A stretch of 64,000 nt of DNA, from contig CAJQUW010006370.1 of the NCBI GenBank assembly GCA_907163375.1, positions 1-64,000 of the forward strand, given 5' to 3'. Positions 37,309 through 48,389 of the stretch are shown in pieces (the first letter of the stretch is position 1; the number at the start of each line of letters is the position of its first letter). The position numbers and the translations under genes were made by a program. The notes beneath the pieces are model-generated. The model made no database searches, was not told the DNA's origin, and saw only the letters and a program-made list of their open reading frames with translations. Origin of the DNA: Prostheceraeus crozeri (Eukaryota; Platyhelminthes; Polycladida; Euryleptidae).

Positions 37309-38298
37309 TATTCATTGATGGTTTTGTAAGACATCCTCGCGATTAATTAGTCTAGGCATCAATCTGCCCATACGTCTGGAAGACCTTCCCATCTTATTTG
37401 CAGTGATGGCACTCATGTTTTGGGAGGCGAGTTGCAGTAAGGTCAAATTCCGCTGTTGTCCAGTGTAGTTGTGTAACTGCTCACGAATCTCAGCTACTTC
37501 TCTCTTGAAAACCGCTTTCCACATGGAAAACACGTTCTCTGCGATATTGAGAAATGGAGAGTAGGGCGGTAAGTACCTAATAGAGTGTCCCTCTCGCAAA
37601 CTGACTTCACGGGCTCTATTGTGGCACGGAGCATTATCCATGACGAATACACGAGGTCCAGCCCCAGCCGCAACGGACGCTTCTTCCAGCCAGGAGTTAA
37701 ATCTCTCATCACAGGAGGTTCCGCCTTCGTAGAATTCATGATGGACGACCACCTTCATTTGAGACCGCCAAGATGAGAGTAAAATTTCGCCCGCGCTGTC
37801 CATGAACAATCCTGACAGCTCGCTCTCCCCGTCTGGCACGACCTCGTGTGCGACTGATACATAAATTAAAGCCGGATTCGTCCACAAAAATACTTTCCAC
37901 TTTGACGTCATGGCTATTGCGGTTGAATTGAACAGTCACTATTTTCTTTAAGTAGATAAGACGATTTCTCAGACATGTGCTGATAGTTTGAATTGAGACA
38001 GATGGCTTGTCCGGCATCCGCGCTTGTAGATCAGCTTTGATTTGGGCTAACGTGAATTCCGATTGGGATTCAACAATCTCTACCACAGTATTTGCCATAT
38101 CTTCGTCCATCTTTTGGTGTCGTCTTCCTCCTCTGGGACGCTCAATGACTCCTTCAAGTATATAACGACGTACAGGTTTTCCTACACGACGACGGCAACT
38201 ACCGAATCAAGAGCGGCTTCAGTATAATCATCTCCGGCTTCGTGAGCCATAATGATTCTGCGTTTAACATCAGAAGGTATTCGCTGGCGCTCCATATT
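37309..38298 (-). pseudogene. IS630/Tc1-type DDE transposase, disrupted
   Basis: The minus-strand reading starts MERQRIPSDVKRRII near 38295 (helix-turn-helix region) and is interrupted by a stop near the first domain. It then continues in the frame at 37736-38110 (linker, then IFVDESGFNLCISR with the first D) and, overlapping, at 37312-37911 (FVMDNAPCHN with the second D and YLPPYSPFLNIAENVF with the final E). The second D and the E are separated by 32 residues. DESGF, DNAPCH and PPYSP-LN-E are the classic motifs of this superfamily. A stop and a frame change make it a pseudogene. A copy of its N-terminal part lies inverted at 38508-38560. Confidence 0.75.
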
Positions 38299-38560
38299 GA
38301 TAAGTTAATTTAGCAGATGTGAAGACATCTATATAGGGCTTTGGATCAAACCGAATAGATATCATTTATTCTTCACGTGAAATACCGCTCACTAATCTGA
38401 TAGAGACACAATTGAACTATTTTGCTGCAGTTTATTTATTGTTGTCGCTCTCAATTATGAAATGACGCAATATTTTATCTTTTAACGTTTTAGAAATTAA
38501 AGTGCCGTTCTTGATTCGGTAGTTGCCGTTGTCGTGTAGGAAAACCTGTACTTGCATCTT
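38165..38560. repeat. Inverted duplication of a 48-bp transposase segment
   Basis: The plus strand at 38174-38215 reads TACAGGTTTTCCTACACGAC and on to CCGAATCAAGAGC. At 38512-38555 the complement occurs (GATTCGGTAGTTGCCG, then GTCGTGTAGGAAAACCTGTA). The copies differ at only a few bases and are about 300 bp apart. The outer copy lies beyond the start of the transposase gene, so a rearrangement or a second element end is likely. Confidence 0.7.
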
Positions 38561-40198
38561 GGCCGTGATTTTATAGATATCTATGTACAATTATTTCGTT
38601 TATGACATAGATATTTGTTCCTATTGTTAATGATGAAACTGTCAAGTTGTTCTAATCAGATTTACTTCATCGATATATTTTGCAAGAAGTTTTAATTCCC
38701 TATGATTTAATGTATCCATGATTTGATGGAACTCTGATTTACTATTTGTCTGTAAAAACGGAGCAATTGAGTTTCTAATGCTGTCATATTTTGAACACAA
38801 ACAGAAGTAGTGAAATAAATCTTCAATTTCATTATTATTACAATTCTTACATTTTTATTTACATTTTTACATTCTTTTCTTACAATTCTTGCATTCGTCA
38901 TATGTCCTTCTGTCATTATATATTCCTATTTCGGTGATTAGGTTGTGGTTGCCAGTTCTCATTTTAAGCACTGTTGAAACTACTTTGCTATTGTTTGTTA
39001 TGTTTAGATATCTTTTTGTATTACACTCAAAACGGCATAGCTCCAAATAATAGGATAATAATAGATCAACCTTTGTTGCTATGTTTTGCCATATCTATCC
39101 ATTGTTGTCTGAAGTATTCTGTTAATCTTTTAATAATCATTTTTTTTGTTTGTGCAATTGAGTTGAGATTTATGGTTTGATGTATATCATCTAATGCGAG
39201 ATTTCGGATCAGTCTATTTATGCGAAATACCCAGGTATTATGAAAAGCACGCTCTTCAATGTTTTGATTGATGATTTTGAATATCTTTTTTGTTAATAAA
39301 TTTTCGTTTAGATGGTTTAGCTTCGACCAATAATTTAATGCCGCTTTATAAAAGTGAAATTCTATAGGTTTAACCCCAAATTCTCCAAATATGCAGTAAT
39401 TTGGCGTTGTACGTTTCAAGTGATATTGCTTTTTAAAAAATTGAGTTTGAATTTTGTTGAGGTCCTGTATATTTCTATCGAAATAAAATTCCGAACCATA
39501 TTTCATTTTTGAAATTGTCAACATTTCGAATGCATTCATAAGAATATCTCCGTCTACATATCCGAAATCTTTTATTGTTTTACTTGTTATACATGCCGAG
39601 ATCTTTCCTTGCTTTGCTAACTCGTTAATCTGTTTTCGATCATCTTTCGAAAAAATACTCCGAGATAGTTATATTCATTTACTACTTCAATTGTGGTAGT
39701 GCTTTCACTTGTCCTGATTTCGACATGACTGTAATTCTTCAAGTCATTATATATCATTATTTTAGTTTTATCAAAGTTGATGCTCAAGCAATTTTCTATA
39801 CAATAGTTTTGCACATCTATACAATAGTTTTGCACAATTTGTATTTGCTTCATTAATCCTTTTTTCGAATTGCTCATCAATAATATATCGTCTGCGTAAA
39901 TAAGTGAAGCTAATTTTATATGCATAATACTCATGGGATCTATGGCATCTAAATTATTTTCTAATTCTATAAGAAGATCATTCATATAAAGGCAGAATAA
40001 TGTCGGTGACAAGCTATCTCCTTGTGGAATACCATTGTTCAGCTTAAAAGTATTGCTTTCTTCATCATTAAATAATATTTGATAATTTTTATTCATAAGA
40101 ATGTTTTGCAACAATGACAGAAATCTCCCTCTCGGAATTACGTGACTGAGTTTTAGGTGATGATGATTTGAATTTTCACACAAGCATGTCAATTTCTC
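38561..40198 (-). mobile_element. 5'-truncated LINE on the minus strand: reverse transcriptase and C-terminal region
   Basis: The minus frame at 39617-40192 contains NGIPQGDSLSPTLFCLYMND and LIYADDILLMSNS, the reverse transcriptase motifs with the YADD catalytic box, then INFDKTKIMIYND and YLGVFF. The frame at 39066-39539 continues with the same C-terminal part as the plus-strand LINE at 34.4-35.3 kb (TPNYCIFGEFGVKPIEFH). A zinc-knuckle-like remnant lies near 38880. Several frame breaks separate the parts. The 5' end at 40198 is flanked by ACCGGACTTCGACT, which also stands at 36598-36611; this fits a LINE target duplication if the transposase at 37.3 kb is counted as lying inside. Confidence 0.7.
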
Positions 40199-40212
40199 AC
40201 CGGACTTCGACT

Positions 40213-40821
<609 letters not shown>

Positions 40822-41094
40822 TTCTCTAATTCCAATATTCATTACACCATTTCTGGTAAGAGTTGAGATATTTCTCGTTATAATTTTGTGCTTGGACGTG
40901 ATGCTGTTTCGTTTCTAACTTGTGTTCTATTAATGACCACGGTATTTGCAGTCTTAAATATAAGTATTGGGGAAGTCTTTTTTCTTCAATGCTTATCACT
41001 AAAGACTGCACTATTTCATGGGTAATTAAGTAATTGGTTTAGCATTTGATAAAATCCTAGATGCATCATGTTAACCACATTTTAGTAAAATATA

Positions 41095-41722
41095 AACCTA
41101 CCTTGACATTAATAACCGACCGTATCTCCGATCAAATAATAAGGCTATATGTAAATAATCTGTTGCGATGGTGTGATGTGCAAATAAATGATTTACTAAA
41201 ACTTTAATAATCAATCCCGATCATATAATTACATAATATGATATGTTACATGAATATTGTGTCTCCTCTCCTCATTTATCTATGAAATGTTTTTTCATAT
41301 GCCATATTTTCATATTCATTTTATGCAATGACTTATCACGTTATCGTCGTCATCATATATTAATATATTATCATATAATACATAATATAATATATAATAT
41401 ATAATATATAATATAATAATATATAATCATATATTAATGTCAAATCTGTAAATAGTCTCTGTCATCACTCAAGTACTTTGAAGAATTTTTCAGACATCAA
41501 GCGCCCATCGAAGAACAATTGTGATCACCGCTTTCATCCTACTTCCGAACGCTTATGCCATCCTCATTTCCATAAGTCACTGTTGCCGTATTCATTCATC
41601 CGTGTGCAATTCATCTTTTTTTCTTTTTTCTCTCTTGTACATACATTTTTTTCATCTCATGTTTGTACCAAGTTGGTCAATAAACATTCTGAGTTCTGAG
41701 TTCTGAGAGAGAGAGAGAGACG
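41095..41722 (+). mobile_element. Diverged LINE 3' UTR, copy C
   Basis: Shares the order of copies A and B: ATTAATAACCG, CTCCGATCAAATAATA, GTGTGATGTGCAAATAAA, GTCTCCTCTCCTC, a CAATAAAC signal and then a TGAGTTCTGAG and GAGAGA tail at 41680-41720. It differs by many substitutions and carries an expanded AT-rich stretch (41,385-41,435, mostly ATATAAT units). It is an older member of the family. Confidence 0.65.
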
Positions 41723-42148
41723 CTAAGAATATACATCAAGAGACACTGGAATAGCTACTAGAATTTTAAGCAACATAATATGATGTTATCTCTGTATATT
41801 ATTACATTTACCCATAAAGAGCTATGCACAGAGACAGTAGAAGATGCATAGACTGATGTTGCTCTAATTTTCGCATTATTTGTCTTGTGGCGCTAATTAA
41901 CATTCTCTTCCCTCTTCGCAACGAAATCAAATTAACTAATCATATAATCAATAATTGTATATGCATCATCCACAAGGAGTTGTGATGGAAAAATCTACAT
42001 TTTGACAATTCGTGCTCCATGAAAACAGACGTTGGCTAAACGAAAACGCGCGACAAATAAGCTTCTGTTTTAATTGGCAGACGAAAATGCATAAATTTCT
42101 GCACTGATTCTGCTGCGCTCTTTCGCTCAATTCCTTGCGTCGTTCATC

Positions 42149-42209
42149 ATGCGTTTCCATCTCTTTCTTGCCCTTCTAGTTGCCCTCATCGGCTTTTCAT
42201 CCGCCAACT
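42149..42209 (+). CDS. Candidate host first exon encoding a signal peptide
   Basis: ATG at 42149 opens 20 codons reading MRFHLFLALLVALIGFSSAN, a textbook signal peptide with a basic start, a leucine/alanine core and a small-residue cleavage site. A consensus splice donor GTAAGT follows directly at 42210. A short secreted host protein whose later exons lie downstream would start this way. I could not find a convincing second exon within the window, and a polymorphic or dead exon is possible. No promoter element is obvious apart from an A/T-rich CATAAATT about 65 bases upstream. It is the only host-gene candidate I can support. Confidence 0.4.
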
Positions 42210-43451
42210 GTAAGTCTCGTGGTTTATCTAGTATATCCATATTTCATACCTAGACTTTCATACATAAGTTTTTTGACCGAACTCGATAGGAATACAATAA
42301 AGGAAACAATCATCATGATGTCAAAATATTTATTGAATTGCCTTTTTGTTGAAAATTAAATTTAAAGGATTCCATTTTTCAATATTTTTTGATAGCTACA
42401 ATCTATATTTAGCCAAAACAACTACAACTGTGATCTTATCTGAAACACATATGCATAGGAATAATACTCACTTGAAGAAGTCTTTAATGACGAAAACTTG
42501 TGAGGGCATGTTAGTGTCCGAAGATTTCGTCATTAAAGCCCGATTCAGATGGGTAATTATTCGTATTAAGACCTGAATAAATATCTGTTTCCACTGGACT
42601 TTCATGCCTCCTGTTGCATCCGAGTTAAATCCCGCGCGAAAAGAGAGCTGATGAACATCTATCTTATCGTTTATCATTGAAAATTCATGTCTGCCTATGG
42701 TGAACATAAATTTCAGGACACTGATGCATTTGTTCTCAATAAAGCCTCCAAGAATATGGAAATCTTAGCAAATGAGGGCTATGCATAAATTTCTATGTAA
42801 GAGCAATGACGTCTATGATTAATATGAGATATCTAAGAGACACTCAACTCCCATACCATGTACTGGACAGGAAGCCAGTGGCTTTGGTTAATGAAGGTGG
42901 TGTGTATCTGGATAAAACCATGAACCAAGTTGTAAACAATTATCCAATACTTTAATACGCGCATTCATGCAAGGAATCTGTTGAAAGAAGATTGTGGACC
43001 CAGCCAAGAAGAAACTAAAGAATTACAAAACTCCCACAAGTATAAGCAACTTTCAATAACAGCTGCAATATCAACTGCTAGTGACTGAAATTGTACAAAA
43101 ACGGCACGCATAGCATCAATGGCTTTTGGTGCAGATTCTGAACCTTTCATACATGTTTATTTTTTGTGCAAACTGATTGCAAAAAGATTTGCTTGAGAAA
43201 ATTGATTCAGCAGTGTTTTTTTGGAGAAATGTGGAAGGTAAATGTGGACTCTTTCTGGAAAATTTTTGATTATCTATTTCATTTGCTCAAAGGAGTCATG
43301 GACTAAATGATAACTGATCAGTGATGATTTTACTTGCTACTTCAATCATTGCAGCAATATGTCCATGCCTTATTCATTGTTATACAAATGAAAATCATGA
43401 TTAAAATCTAATGAAAATTTACCGATGATGCAATTATGAACGAACAGAAAA
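42210..43451. other. Non-genic or intronic sequence
   Basis: May be the intron after the signal-peptide exon. It contains a 14-bp inverted repeat, CTTTAATGACGAAA and TTTCGTCATTAAAG, near 42481 and 42525. No exon could be identified. Confidence 0.4.
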
Positions 43452-45349
43452 CAAAATGATTATCAAAATAGTTAATTAAAAATTCAGAAGCTGCAATTTT
43501 TTGCTATTTAATTTCCGATATTTCGGCTTCACAGTATTAACTGAAACAAATATTTCGCCGCGAAGGGATCAGCCTGCGAATCGCCCATCAGACACAAACC
43601 CTCAGGAGCAAGGTTGGGTCTTGGGTTCACTCTTTGGTTTTGGGTAGTCTTTGGGGGCACCCAAGAATCTTGGGGTGCGGACCCAAGAGCTTGGGTACCC
43701 CCAAGAGTGAGAACCCAAGAGTAAAGATATTGACCATGAATGATCATTTGCGGTTTTCTTGGAAAAAATTCTGCCTAAGTAGTGTATATGACCACATCAT
43801 GTCATGTAGCAAGTCATCTACATGTAAGCTTGCATGTGTGTACAATGTACATGTAAATATGTAACCTACTTCAACCACATGATTGGTCTTTCTATGATAA
43901 AACTGTGCTATCATCAACTTTGATATAGACCTACCGTAAATGTCTATCTGATAGTTTGTTTAATTAGCTTTTTAAACTATGCTTTGATTACCTATGGCTT
44001 CCTTGTGAATTTAATCCATTAAGCTAGATGTAATGCATATTGTGTTAGACAGAATTTTGTATATATCATTTTGCGTGAAATAAAACAAATAATACATGAA
44101 AAAATGCAATGCATTAAACCAATGCCTGTATAACACTTATGCTGTTAAATTGGTAGTCTACAACCATTCCTAGATAACTTGCTTCATATAGCCTCTTGCC
44201 TTGAAAGTTAAAAACTTCGGCCTATATTGGTTATTCTACTATTAGACTACATGTATTAGAAATAGAAAGATGTCAGTATCATTTAATGCAGTGACATTCT
44301 TTGATGATTGCTTCTTACGATTACTAAAAATATCGTTATATCTACATTTGTGCTATTTTCATCTTATACGAGGCCTATGTTATGTGTGCTTCGTTTCTCG
44401 ATCAGACATGTTGTAAGGAATGTAGCTTAGTCATGAATGTTGTTCGTAATTTAATTTGGAAATTATTAGGCTGTAGACGTAAACAGGGTTGATGATATTA
44501 AACCCAGAGATAACCTATGACGATAATTAAAACTTTTACGTGAATATTGATATGGCCTCGATTCCGCAATAACAAATTCATGTAATAAATACTAATTAAT
44601 ATGAACATTAGATACATATTAATTCGACAGCAATATTTACAATATGGTATAATTCAAAATATCTTCATGCAATTTTAAATCTCAATCAAAATTCCAAACA
44701 CGTTCTGGAAATTGTTGTTCCACTTTATTAGAGAAATAGCCACTCTTGAATCCAATCTTGGGGGATACCCAAGATTAATCTTGGTCTTGGGGTACCCAAG
44801 CCCAAGTTTGGACCCAACCTTGTCAGGAGCTATCTCCAGTAACATGCTGAACCTCCTCCTTGCCCATTAAATAACTGCCCAGTCAGCAACAAAAAAACAC
44901 AGTGTATCAGATTCAGATTAACTGTTTTTCCACATACATAGACAGTTCCATCAGACCTCTACACCAAAGGATAAAAGAACACATCACTCGTCCCAAATCG
45001 TCTGTATACCACCATCTACGAATATGTAGTGCGAATGCAATAAGAACAAAGATCCTTGTCACTGATTCAGACACTGCCAACTTAAGACTACGAGAAGCCA
45101 TTTTTATACAAAATCTATGTTTAGCATTAAACTCAAGAGACAAAAGTGAAGAGCATCGGGATTTTATATTTCTTTGAAATTTCTATGACTGAATGCAATA
45201 CATTTTGAATTTTATAATTCCATGTCTTCCTTACTTTTCTCTCCCTTTTGTATCCTTGACACAGGCTGTGAAGCCGAAATGTCGGAAATTAAACAGCAAA
45301 AAATGGCAGCTTCTGACTTTTTAATTAATTATTTCGATAATCATTTTGG
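43452..45349 (+). mobile_element. Penelope-like element remnant with terminal inverted arms
   Basis: Arms of about 80 bp (43452-43533 and 45263-45349) are inverted copies. Both contain TTTAATTTCCGA then ATTTCGGCTTCACAG, or the complement. Inside, apart from a later insert (43609-44822), the plus frame at 44902-45177 reads a GIY-YIG-like end: YIDSSIRPLHQRIKEH, then SSVYHHLRIC, then LRLREAIFIQ. This is the endonuclease pattern of Penelope-like elements. The reverse transcriptase is absent, so this is a short remnant. Confidence 0.6.
43609..44822. mobile_element. Non-autonomous hAT-like element, 1.2 kb, inserted in the Penelope remnant
   Basis: Begins CAAGGTTGGGTC and ends with the complement GACCCAACCTTG. 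It is flanked by TCAGGAG on both sides (43602 and 44823), a 7-8 bp target duplication. Subterminal parts are rich in CTTGGG and ACCCAAG inverted motifs (43610-43730 and 44755-44820). An 8-bp-class duplication and ends starting CA-GG point to the hAT superfamily. The interior has no transposase. Confidence 0.7.
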
Positions 45350-45454
45350 TAATAATGCTGCTAAAAAATAATTTCAATATTGAACAAAAAAAACAAATTG
45401 AAGCGTCAAAAATTGATAATAATCTGATTGGTTTAACAAAAATGAAAATGCTAA
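45350..45454. other. Short non-genic gap
   Basis: A-rich sequence between the Penelope remnant and the LINE tail. Confidence 0.4.
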
Positions 45455-45906
45455 AAGTTAGATTAGATTAGATCACGATTTATTATTAGAAATGCAGCAT
45501 TTATACATAGAGTTTCAAGGCTACAGAACAAAGATAAGGATAAAATACGATAAATATCACAGATTGTCAGTCATAAAAAATGCTTTACATGTTTTTTTTG
45601 AAATATCGCATGGAGTCGGTAGATGAAATTTCCCTGGGCAGTCGATTCCATGCTACTGCGGAACATGAGGAAAATCGCCTCCTTGCAACTGACTTCAGTC
45701 GTGATCTTGGAACAATCAAAGGGTTCTTTGTTACAGAGCGAAGGTGAGAGCGACTTGGCAGTTCGCTCGCTTCTGGTGATCAATTCACACAGGTAAGGTG
45801 GAGCTGAGCCATTGATGCACTTAAAGGCAAGAGTCACAAGACGAAGGTCAATTCGCGATTTCACTGGTAACCACTGGAAGTTAATAAGAAGGAATCGTTT
45901 GAACAT
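45455..45906 (-). mobile_element. CR1/L2-type LINE 3' end
   Basis: The minus frame at 45571-45906 reads FQWLPVKSRIDLRLVTLAFK, then CINGSAPPYLCELI, then FRSSMESTAQGNFIYRL (mutated from a typical NSLP-R block) and a C-terminal IFQKKHVKHFL. This is the conserved C-terminal tail after reverse transcriptase in CR1/L2-like LINEs. The 3' end on the minus strand closes with TCTAATCTAATCTAAC, a short tandem repeat tail typical of the group. The 5' truncation is at about 45906-45930. Confidence 0.7.
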
Positions 45907-45930
45907 CCATTCCTACGGAAGATCCTTTAT

Positions 45931-46599
45931 CAAGATTTTTTGTTGGAAAAGTGCAACCAGTGTTGTCTTTCCAAGTGCGCCTCCTCGTAATGAGCGGTTA
46001 CCGATGTCAATATATTTTTTTATCTCTTATTAGACATCCCCTGATTATAGTGCATCACCCGTGAGGCCTTCAAATTATAATCAAAACTTCGACGAACAAA
46101 TAAAATGTGATTATGATGTCAGTGATTCATAAAATGCGAATATTATATTGAATAAAAAGCAAACCAAGTGGTGGTGATAGGTGACTTTTCACGATTTTAA
46201 GGTCCTACCATAATGGGCAATTCAAGAACGTCATTGATAAGGATTTAAGTTGATTACGAAATCCGTATAAATTTCGCCGGTGAATATGAAAACATTCACA
46301 CATCACTGCGATAAAAACAGTCATCAATTTTCGATTAATGAAAGTTAATGAATTGGAAATAGCAACTGAACTTTACATTGCTATGATTTTCATTTATCAC
46401 TCATTTATTCTTTCCATCATACGAAATTATGACAGTCAATGAAAATTGTTCAATTTGTCAAAAGTCTATGGCCAGAGGCAATCTACAATACTCAACTAAC
46501 TGTATGCATCTATATCATAATGAATGTACATGTATTACACTACCTTTTGGAAATTCATAATTTATCAGTGTGTATACCACTAAAAAGACTCATCATATT
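45931..46599. other. Non-genic sequence
   Basis: No gene or repeat I can support. Confidence 0.5.
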
Positions 46600-46608
46600 C
46601 TATCAAAT

Positions 46609-47510
46609 ATGAACACAATTCAAAACAAAACTTTGCGGCGAGAATATTTGATCAAACTAAATAATCTAATCAGAGATGGCAAGGAAATTATTCGGATGGA
46701 TGACTCGAACGTGAATCTGTTTTGTCGCAGAACTGTTGAACGATCGAGAAATAGAACTCGGGCTGTAAGCACGTTGCTCTCATCACGTGGACCTACCATC
46801 CATATGGTAGGTGCCGCATCTACTGAAGGAATTGCGAAAATAACAACAAAACGCGGATCCTACAGAAAAGAAGGAGTAGCCGGAGAATTGAGTGCCAAAA
46901 TGCAAAATAGGCCTATGGGAAAGAATCTCAGCTACATCGCTTTTGTCTGTGACAACGCACCATGTCACTCGCAAATTGAATCGAGAGTAGCAGGTGGAGT
47001 TACCATACTATACGATTCAGACCATACCACAGCTAAATCGGTACTTCTATTCTTCCCCCCCCCACATTTCTGCTGTAGACACCCGGAAGTGTTGCATCGT
47101 CAATGATCTTTTCTTGCTCCTACGGGCAGTCTCACTAACGTCGCATAGCGTTCAAGGTGTAGAGCTCCTCTCATCTGACTTGTAGAACATTTACAGCCCC
47201 GGAATTAGACTACTGCTCGTTAGTTGTCTGTAGACAACAATCACAGTAAGCTCATGATCACAGCTGTACCTTGTATTCTAACTGAGTATCCAAGAGACCA
47301 ATCCTTCATCCTAGGGTTCAAGTAAGACTTCTCAGACGTGTTGTACAGTCACTCAGTGACAGATCAAGTCTATTCTAAACCCAATATGACTAATTTTGGC
47401 GAAATTTGATGATTATGGAAGACTTGAAAAATGTGGGGGGGTGAAAGAATAGAAGTACCGCTAAATCTAATCGAATGGGCCTACCTGGAAGACTTGCAAG
47501 TTGGTATTTG
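46609..47510 (+). pseudogene. IS630-type transposase fragment split by a small insertion
   Basis: The plus frame reads IIRMDDSNVNLFCRRTVERS (first catalytic D), then GPTIHMVGAASTEGI, then YIAFVCDNAPCHSQIES (second D), and stops being coherent at 47039. After the inserted element the text LNLIEWAYLEDLQVG appears in another frame, the expected LN-IE third-residue block. The frame therefore had already shifted before or at the insertion. Ends of the transposon are not identified. The DNAPCH and LNxIEW motifs place it in the IS630/Tc1 superfamily, distinct from the minus-strand copy at 37.3 kb. Confidence 0.65.
47040..47459. mobile_element. 420-bp MITE with 8-bp target duplication
   Basis: Starts GGTACTTCTATTCTTCC and ends with the complement GAAAGAATAGAAGTACC, followed inwards by a C7-9 or G7 tract and an ACATTT stretch. 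GCTAAATC flanks both sides (47032-47039 and 47460-47467), an 8-bp duplication. Eight-base duplications are typical of hAT elements (also of P and Merlin). The interior has no transposase, so it is non-autonomous. Confidence 0.8.
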
Positions 47511-47689
47511 ACAAATTACAATCCTGCATTTGTTGAGTGTGCCAATTTTTGTAAGGTCACCTTGACTTGCCTGTATTAATGATTTTACATATTAGGAATT
47601 GTCTGAGCTTTTATTTTGTGCAATAGTGCAATCAAACAATACCAAATAACTGACATAACAAATGACAATAACTAACATCGCTTGAGATG

Positions 47690-47960
47690 TACAGGAAATA
47701 ACAAAGTCGAAGAAAATGTTCAAGTTCAGTATTACAATCATATATTACAAATCATGATATCTATCTATACAAATTTCTATATTACAATTGAGCTTTTCTG
47801 AATTGCAATTTTCATTTGGGTTTTACAAATGACAATGTCTATATTACATCGTATATACATTTTTGCGTATAGGACATTTTCGATATTGCAGATACAATTT
47901 CTATATTTCAAAGTCATAGTTCTATATTACAATTGACGATTTCTATATTAAACATGGAAA
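47690..47960. repeat. Degenerate short tandem repeat, TCTATATTACAA-type
   Basis: At least seven variants of TCTATATTACAA or ATATTACAATT appear at irregular spacing of 20-40 bases. The array is decayed and non-coding. Confidence 0.5.
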
Positions 47961-48389
47961 TGGTGTATATTTGTATAGAAGAAGACAGCGTCGTTCATCT
48001 CCTTTCAATTAAAGACATCATGATCTGTAGCCAAAACACTAACATTCATCCAACTCATGCAGGAAAATATTCCACAGACAATAAATTTTCTTTTGTTTTA
48101 AATCATAACTAATTCTGTGAATATAGAAAAGATTAGCTACTTCTCCGAAAGATATGCAAACTGACTTTATCATACCAATGAGGACACAAAGGAGCAGGTC
48201 TATGTATCTAATCCAATCAATCAACCAGAGACATTCTATATTTTGGAAACATACACTTTATCGAATGTGCGATGAAGCAATCCCATGAGTATCAAATCAG
48301 ACTTAATGCTCTCAATGAAATATATTTCGGTAAAATTAGCCTTCCATGTTTGAGATAGCCAACTCATCTAATAGTAGTTTGGTTGTGTA

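Noticed and set aside
41380-41440. TATA-rich stretch as a promoter
   Set aside because: It is an ATATAAT microsatellite inside an old LINE 3' UTR with no gene after it.
43609-43740. CTTGGG/CCCAAG-rich segment as a gene or regulatory array
   Set aside because: It is explained as the subterminal repeat of the hAT-like insertion, mirrored at 44755-44822.
43452-45349. Possible hammerhead ribozyme, as known in Penelope-like elements
   Set aside because: I looked by eye for a CTGATGA core with a nearby GAAA and matching stems in and around the arms and did not find one.
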